A stretch of 64,000 nt of DNA, taken from positions 1,190,340 to 1,254,339 of the forward strand of contig LNGK01000008.1 of NCBI GenBank assembly GCA_001510575.1, written 5' to 3'. The notes below the pieces were generated by a model. That model made no database searches. It was not told where the DNA came from and was given only the letters and a program-made list of their open reading frames with translations. The first letter of the stretch is position 1; the number at the start of each line of letters is the position of its first letter. A program made the position numbers and the translations under genes. Origin of the DNA: Knoxdaviesia capensis (Eukaryota; Ascomycota; Sordariomycetes; Microascales; Gondwanamycetaceae). Positions 57,775 through 64,000 of this stretch are shown piece by piece.

Positions 57775-59627
57775 ATGAGCGTCTCAACCGGCGCTGTCCG
57801 GCGTGTGGCCAACCCCCTTGCCGGTATGTGTATCTGATCACAGCATCTCTCAGATTTTCTCATCGAGATACCTGCTTCAATTAAGCCCCTGCCGGGCGTA
57901 TCCATCTCCTGGTGGTCTTGCCTTTGGCCTCGTAACTAATTCATCCCTTCCATCATTCAGTCCGCAATCTCCGCCGCACACATCTCGCCACGGCATCTAG
58001 CCTTCTCTCCTACAACGCCCGCAGCAACCTTCCCCACAATATCCCTGCGCTCGCACTTCTCGTCCCTTCGCGGTTGATCTCGACCGAATCGCATCGCCCC
58101 GGCGTCCATCCTCCGGGCCCGCCGCCGGGCTTCAAATCTGAAGATGCTAAGAAGCCTCTTCCGGATGACTCTCGTTCTTCCACAGCAACCGCGTCTACCA
58201 CAAAACCCGCCGCATCTTTCACAGAGGCTGAAGCCAGCGCCAAATCCAGCTCCTCGCAGCTTCCCGTCGCCTCAGATGCAGCTGTCTCTGCGCAAACAAC
58301 CCTATCGGCCGAATCCGCCGCGAGCAAGGCACCCGCCACCACCGACGGCAAGGCCGAACCCAAACCCACGGTCTGGGCAAAGGTTAAACATGAAATTCAG
58401 CACTACTGGGATGGCACCAAGCTGTTGGCTGCCGAAATCAGGATCAGCACTCGGCTAGCGCTCAAAATGGCCGCCGGTTACGAACTGACGCGCCGTGAGA
58501 ATCGCCAGCTACAGCGCACCGTGCAAGATCTTGCCCGGTTGGTGCCGTTCTCCGTGTTTGTCATCGTGCCGTTTGCCGAGCTTTTGCTGCCCTTTGCCCT
58601 CCGCATCTTCCCCGGCCTGCTTCCCAGCACGTACGAGGGGCAGAAGACCAAGGAGGCCAAAGCGTCAGTCCTGCGTGCCACGCGCAAAGAAGTCAGCACG
58701 TTCCTGCGGTCCACACTTAAGGAGACCGGTCTGCCGGTAACGGTGACTACTGCGCAAAAGCAGGAGTTTGCCAACTTCTTCCGAAAACTCCGAGCTACCG
58801 GCGAGAAGCCTACCGACGAGGATGTCATCCGTGTCTGCAAGAGCTTCCGTGACGATCTTACCCTCGACAATCTGTCGCGGCCCCAGCTGGTGTCCATGTG
58901 CCGGTACATGAACCTCAGCACCTTCGGCACGGATATGATGCTACGCTACCAGGTGCGTCATCGCATGCGTCAGATCAAGCGCGACGACAAGGTCATCTCG
59001 TACGAGGGTGTCGACAACCTCACCGTCGGTGAGTTGCAGATGGCGTGTGCTAGTCGTGGTATCAAGTCGTACGGTGTGTCCCCCGCCCGCATGCGTGCCG
59101 ATCTGCAGGTGTGGCTTGACCTCCGTCTGAAGCAGGGAGTCCCGTCGACCCTCCTTGTGCTGAGCAACGCCTACATGTACTCCGGCGAATCGACGACCCA
59201 GATCGAGGCTCTCATCGGTGTGTTGTCGTCCATTCCCGAGGAGCTCTACCACGAAATCGAGCTCGAGGTTCACAACGCCGAGGGTGCGGCCACGAACAAG
59301 CAGCGCCTGGAAGTGCTCAAGGAGCAGCAGGACCTGATCGAGGACGAGAACGAGCAGAACGAGCAGAACCAGACCACCGGCTTTGCTACGCCGCGCGATA
59401 CCGACAACATCGACGAGAAGGAGGAGGCTCATGCTGCTGCCGTTGCTGAGGCGGCTGATGTTGCTGCGCAGGCCGACGCCTCCGACGCTGACAAGGCTAA
59501 GGCCGAGGCTGCGGTTGCTGCCACGGCCGGAGAGGTTGCGGCTGCCGGCGCGGTGGTGAAGGAGTCCGCTAACACCGCGGAGCAGGCCTCTGCGCCGGCC
59601 GAGGCTGAGAAGAAGAAGACTGAGTAA
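57775..59627 (+). CDS. MDM38: MDM38/LETM1 mitochondrial inner-membrane protein
   Basis: Two exons, 57775-57823 and 57961-59627, give 571 aa. The N-terminus (MSVSTGAVRRVANPLAVRNL, then RRTHLATASSLL) is a basic amphipathic mitochondrial presequence. A disordered Ala/Ser/Thr-rich stretch follows. The LETM1 core begins at VWAKVKHEIQHYWDGTKLLA, with the transmembrane helix at about residues 210-235 (LVPFSVFVIVPFAELLLPFA) and the FPGLLPSTYE motif. The ribosome-binding-like domain includes LRATGEKPTDEDVIRVCKSF, LDNLSRPQLVSMCRYM and LTVGELQMACASRGIKSYGV. The C-terminal 130 residues are acidic, glutamine- and alanine-rich. Family knowledge: Mdm38/LETM1 supports K+/H+ exchange, binds mitoribosomes and aids respiratory-chain assembly. 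Length and order match fungal homologues. Confidence 0.95.
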
Positions 59628-61359
59628 ATGCAGGAATCTCAACCAAGGAAACAAAAAAAAAGTTGAGCAAAAAAAGCAAGAAGCCGGGACCCGGAAAGCT
59701 ATCCGGTATTAGAAAGGGGAACCAGCCAGCGTCGAGTCCGGTAGATGGACGAGGAAGAAGGCCTCGATGTCAAGAGCAGCAGCGCCCGTTCACACATGCA
59801 TCACCCCGCACCTCATCGTGGGGTTTGTTTCCAGGGTTCATTCGTCTTTCGCGGCGGGAGACGACTGTTCAGTACGTTCATTCATGTCCTGGATATGTCA
59901 ACTCTGTTCATGTTGTCTGTCATGCACAGCCCGTGGTGACATAGTCGCCATTGCCTTGCATGGACAGCTGGTGTTCACTGAACACGCCATGGAGACTCTT
60001 TTGTTCCCTCCAGCGTCATGTATCATCATCACACAGCTCCACCACCCACACTCTCTCTTTCTATCCGCACATAGACAGTTTTCCTTTTTTTTTCTTTTAT
60101 GTACTCATATAAACCATCACACTACTTATTTTCCAATCCCTCCGTTTTCTCGCGGGATATTTACTCTCCGGATTCGTTACATTCATTCCCATCGACTCAT
60201 TTCCTATCTTGTCCTGCTTTTTCTCTCTTGTTCTTTTTCTTGGATCACCTGGGCATCGTCCATATTTACGGGTTTGGACAGTTTTGATATTTTTTTCTTT
60301 CGTCTGGGATGCACATGTTAGAGAACACTCACCGGTTCGCCTTTTTTGAAAGTGAAGAAAAAATAGAACTCGTTTGGCTTTCAACGTGTACTCGTGTCCT
60401 CGTAGCACTCACTCATTGGAGTATGTGATGTGGCCTGTAGTCAAATGTGTGTGCTGGATAAGTGGCTCTTCCCCCAACAAAACACACTGGTGCCTTCGGA
60501 GGAATGCGGACAAAATGACATCAGCGCGCCACAGCTGTGGCTGGAGCTCTGTATGCCGCCACACGTGCGCGGAGAGGGATCTGCGCACTGTATGTATACC
60601 AAAGATTCTCCTGAATTTTGTCTGTAACTCAGGTCAATGTACAGTGTCGGCTTACAGTGCACGCCCTATCAGCTCCAGCCCCTCCAATGACGGCTCTCAT
60701 ACAGCCGGAAAGAGCTTCTTGGTCTGTTTGCCAGCTGACGACGTCTCCCTCCCTTCTTCCTCTCTATCCAACATCATCACATAATCCGAAACCTTCACGT
60801 ACACACTTCACCTGAACTTCTGCGCCAAGCATCACCACATTTTCCTGGATCGCGGTGTTTTTTTTTCTAGTGTGGCTCTGCTTCTTTTCTGTCTCCGTTA
60901 AGAGCGTAAGTAAAGTCGTCGTGGTGTCTGGCAAATGCCCTGATTTTTGCCTTGCAGTTTCGCTCGGTTCCCGCTACCTCATCGTGGAAGTACGTCTGTG
61001 TTGAGACTCTATGCGATTTGGTTTTGGTTGCTGTGATATCGCGGTTGGTACTAACAGACTCATTAGACTTTGAATTTGAATATTTCTCGCTCTTCGGTTG
61101 CTGCTGAAGCCTGTCCATTCAACGCCGATTCCCCCGCCCGCCCTCTTGTCTCTGGTTGCGCTTTGCTCCCCGGCATCTCCCTCGGATTGCCCGGCTCCGG
61201 TCTCTCTCTGTCTCACGACCCTCTCTCGTCTCTCTCTTGATATCGTTCTCGGCCACTTTCCACTCCGTCTTCAGCCTCTGTGTGTGTGTGTCTGTGGTGA
61301 CTCGCCTCCGCTGTCCCGACTCCTCCGTCTCTCTATCTTCTTCGCCGTTATCCTTTCTC
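59628..61359. other. Spacer between MDM38 and SNX4
   Basis: No gene recognised. T-rich 3' flank and CT-rich SNX4 leader (61.1-61.36 kb). Confidence 0.5.
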
Positions 61360-62895
61360 ATGGCCGTCGTCGACCCGAACGACTTCTCCACCATTTCCTG
61401 GCACAGCGATCAGCAGGACTCGGCCGGAGTTCCCCGGCCCTTTGGCGACGACCCGTCCCCCGTGCAAGCCTCCACCATGTCCTCTCCAAATGACCGCCGG
61501 TTGAGCTCGGGCGACGCCGCCTTTGAGCGGCCGGCTTTCGAACCCGATTCCAGCCGGCTAGCCGCGATTGGGCCGGAAACCCTCGAATGTACCGTGTCGG
61601 CGCCGTTGAAGGAACAGGACGGTACCAAGGATGCCTTTGTGTCGTATCTGATCACCACCCAGGTATGTTACATGCATATCTCCTTCACTCTGGTCCATGC
61701 TCCACCCCTATCTAACAGTTCACTCTTCTTTCTGCTCCTGTAGTCCAACTTCCCTGCCTTCCAAAAGCCAGTCTCCACCGTCCGCCGCCGATTTACAGAC
61801 TTCCTCTTCCTATACAAAGCTCTCTTCAAAGAGTACCCCGCAGTCGCCGTACCTCCACTGCCCGACAAGCAACGCATGGAGTACGTGCGCGGCGACCGGT
61901 TCGGCTCCGACTTCACCTCCCGCCGCGCAAAGAGTCTCGAGCGCTTTCTGGTCCGCCTCGCCATGCACCCCGTCCTCCGCCGCGCCGCCATCCTCCACAC
62001 CTTCCTAGAAAGCTCCGACTGGAACGCCACCATGCGGACACGCACGCAGCGCATGTCGACCGCCAGCGAGCCCGGCTCCAGCGGCGTGTTCGACACCTTC
62101 GCCGATAGCTTCATCAACGTGTTTGCCAAGGTCAACAAGCCCGACAAGCGGTTTATTGATGTGCGCGAGCGCAGCGACAAGCTGGACGACGACCTGTCGC
62201 ACGTGGAGAAGGTGGTGGTGCGGGTGGCGCGGCGCGAGTCGGAGCTGGAGGCGGACTTCCGCGACCTGGCCGACCAGTTCCGCAAGCTGATTGTGATGGA
62301 GCCGGGCATCGAGCCGGCGGTGCGGGCGTTTGCCGCGTCGGTGGACGACACGGCGGGCGGGCTGAAGCAGCTCCGCGACGTCACCGACCAGGACTACCTC
62401 GGCAGCCTGCGCGACATGCAGGCCTACTCGCTGTCGCTGAAGAACCTCCTGAAGGCGCGCGAGCAGAAGCAGCTCGACTACGAGCAGCTGACCGAGTACC
62501 TGAACAAGAGCACGGTCGAGCGCGAGAGCCTGAACGCGGGCCACCACGGCTACGGCGCGTCGGGCGGGCTCACGGGCGCCACGGGGTTCATCCGCTCGAA
62601 GATTGAAGATGCGCGCGGCGTCGACCACGAGCAGTCGCGGCGCGAGCGCCAGCGCAAGCTGGAGCTGCGCATCGAGGAGCTGACGGTCGAGGTGCAGACG
62701 GCGAAAGCCACCAGCCACATGTTTGACGACGAGGTGGTGCGCGAAGTCGGCGACTTTGAGCGAATCAAGCGGGCTGAGTTCAAGAAACAGTTCGGGGCGC
62801 TGGCGGATGCACATGTCGCCTTCTATGCCGATGCGGCGGAGGTGTGGGAGGCGTATATCCGGGAGATGGAGGCCCAGGGCACGCCGTCGGCGTAG
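61360..62895 (+). CDS. SNX4: Sorting nexin 4 (Atg24), PX-BAR protein
   Basis: Two exons, 61360-61662 and 61744-62895, give 484 aa. An acidic, disordered 70-residue start precedes the PX domain (about 72-200): VSAPLKEQDGTKDAFVSYLI, then RRRFTDFLFLYKAL with the phosphoinositide-binding arginine, VPPLPDK and RRAKSLERFLVRLAMHP. A helical BAR-like region covers the rest: FADSFINVFAKVNKPDKRFI, DDDLSHVEKVVVRVARRESE and the final FKKQFGALADAHVAFYADAA block. It binds PI3P on endosomes, and recycles cargo and SNAREs; in yeast Snx4/Atg24 also acts in selective autophagy. With the ATG28-like gene it is the second traffic gene in the window. Intron 81 nt; junction TTQ/SNFPAFQ is conserved. Confidence 0.94.
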
Positions 62896-64000
62896 TCCTC
62901 TTGGTTTTCTGTCTCTCCTTGTTTTGTCTTCGCTTTGCCTCGATCATATACCGCTCCCCGCATCCCTCAGTTGTTTCCTTTTGCTGTGCTCTTCCCTAAT
63001 AGATAGACGCGCGTGCCGCCAGCGTGTAGCTTGTCTCTAGATATTTGTTTGCTGTCTGCCGGCTTCGCGCTCTCTATCGCTTCCTCCCTTGTAGCTCTGC
63101 GCTCCATTCGCTGTGTATACACTTTTCTTCTCCCTGGGCTTCTCGTTAATCCGGTATCGAGGTGAGGTGTGTCTCTCTCCCATACGCCCTCTCATTACCA
63201 TGTCGTTTTCTGGACCGGTGTGTGTCTTCGCCCCTCCTTTCCAACCGAAGAACCGGCGTTTATGTCTTTTTTTGTTCCGTTTGTTTTATGGGCGGGCGTC
63301 CCCTGTTTTCTTTTGCCATGTTCACTAGGTATATCGATCGCATCGTAAACCGTCTTCATATATACAGAACAAACAGAATCATTGACCGACCTCGTTTCTT
63401 GACCGAGTTGCGTGCCCTGTTAGTTTAAACTTGAGACCTTTATGTCGTAGATCGAAGTATCTGAATCTCAAGCCGCTCCTTCCTTCTGATGTAATTCACG
63501 CATCACTGCTAGCTCAGGAAGGAGCGATCAACGAGGAGCTTCCTTCATCGACAGCTATTTTTAAGTCCGTGATGTCTGTCTCTCCCCACTCTTTCCTTCT
63601 GGTCTTCGAAGAAAGATTCGACGATCCTTACCATACCCTAACCCTAGAAACTAGCCTCTGACCTAAATCGCCCTCTCTCAACTCTATTTCAACCTATAAA
63701 TACGAGGTCTGTATGTGCTCGTACATATCAAGGGACGTTGACCTCACAGACTTCAAGTGTGTGCATGTCCCAATCGGGATTGACGCAAGTGCACGATATC
63801 AGAATATGCCAAACCAACGGTGTGTGTGGGCCGATGCTTGGAGATGTTCTCCTAACAAGGGGCCCTTGGCGCCCAGTTAGTGGAGGTTGCAGCCGCGAGC
63901 GGAGTGGGAGCTCTCTGAACTGATGAGAAAAGAACATTAACTTCCGGCAGTCCCTTCCAGCAGATGAGTACCCGGATCGAGCTGTCTTTTCCTTTCCGGG
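62896..64000. other. 3' flank of SNX4 to the window end
   Basis: No gene recognised; T-rich UTR-like sequence to about 63.4 kb. A telomere-like unit lies at 63635. Confidence 0.45.
63635..63646. repeat. Interstitial telomere-like repeat
   Basis: ACCCTAACCCTA, the reverse complement of two TTAGGG units. Confidence 0.75.

Overview
The window is nuclear DNA of a filamentous ascomycete, most likely a Sordariomycete. The class assignment is inferred from gene content and intron style, not from a marker gene. Genes are split by short introns (mostly 50-150 nt) with GT..AG ends and CTAAC/CTGAC-type branch sites. Spacers are 0.6-4 kb and rich in pyrimidine tracts. The gene set combines fungal secreted hydrolases (AA9 LPMO, subtilase, arylsulfatase) with fungal-type IKS1, MDM38, SNX4, ADK2, SPT5 and pyruvate kinase. 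I found no tRNA, rRNA, CRISPR array or intact transposon.

Layout. 0-10 kb is a secretory block: the 5' end of an arylsulfatase (minus, cut by the window edge), a 915-aa Vpr-type subtilase (minus) and a signal-peptide NUP-family purine nucleoside permease/phosphorylase (plus). 10.8-13.6 kb holds an IKS1-type kinase with C-terminal membrane segments. 14.4-15.9 kb holds a C2H2-like protein of unknown role. After a 4.3-kb purine-biased spacer come a 243-aa AA9 monooxygenase (20.3-21.2 kb) and a six-exon pyruvate kinase (22.7-25.1 kb). 25.1-30.7 kb is gene-poor and holds a methyltransferase relic and a small F-box gene.

30.8-42.9 kb is a housekeeping block: a DUF1748 protein, an ATG28-like coiled-coil protein, a DCAF7/AN11-type WD40 protein and the elongation factor SPT5. 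44.1-50.6 kb is one very large gene (three exons, 2132 aa). It joins a Goodbye-like N-terminus, a NACHT/NPHP3-type P-loop NTPase, a canonical EF-hand loop, a long helical region and a C-terminal CxxC array. It is the most unusual locus here. An SDR oxidoreductase, ADK2, a decayed APH-family kinase pseudogene, MDM38/LETM1 and SNX4 (Atg24) follow.

Functional links. SNX4 and the ATG28-like protein both point to membrane traffic and autophagy. MDM38, ADK2 and possibly DUF1748 are mitochondrial. The AA9 enzyme, subtilase, sulfatase and NUP protein fit a saprotrophic or plant-associated secretome. No biosynthetic cluster is evident. The genes look like ordinary unlinked eukaryotic loci, except for the NLR-like gene and two relics that suggest local gene turnover. 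Exon coordinates were derived by hand from splice signals, frame continuity and family conservation; every complete spliced model has a length divisible by three.
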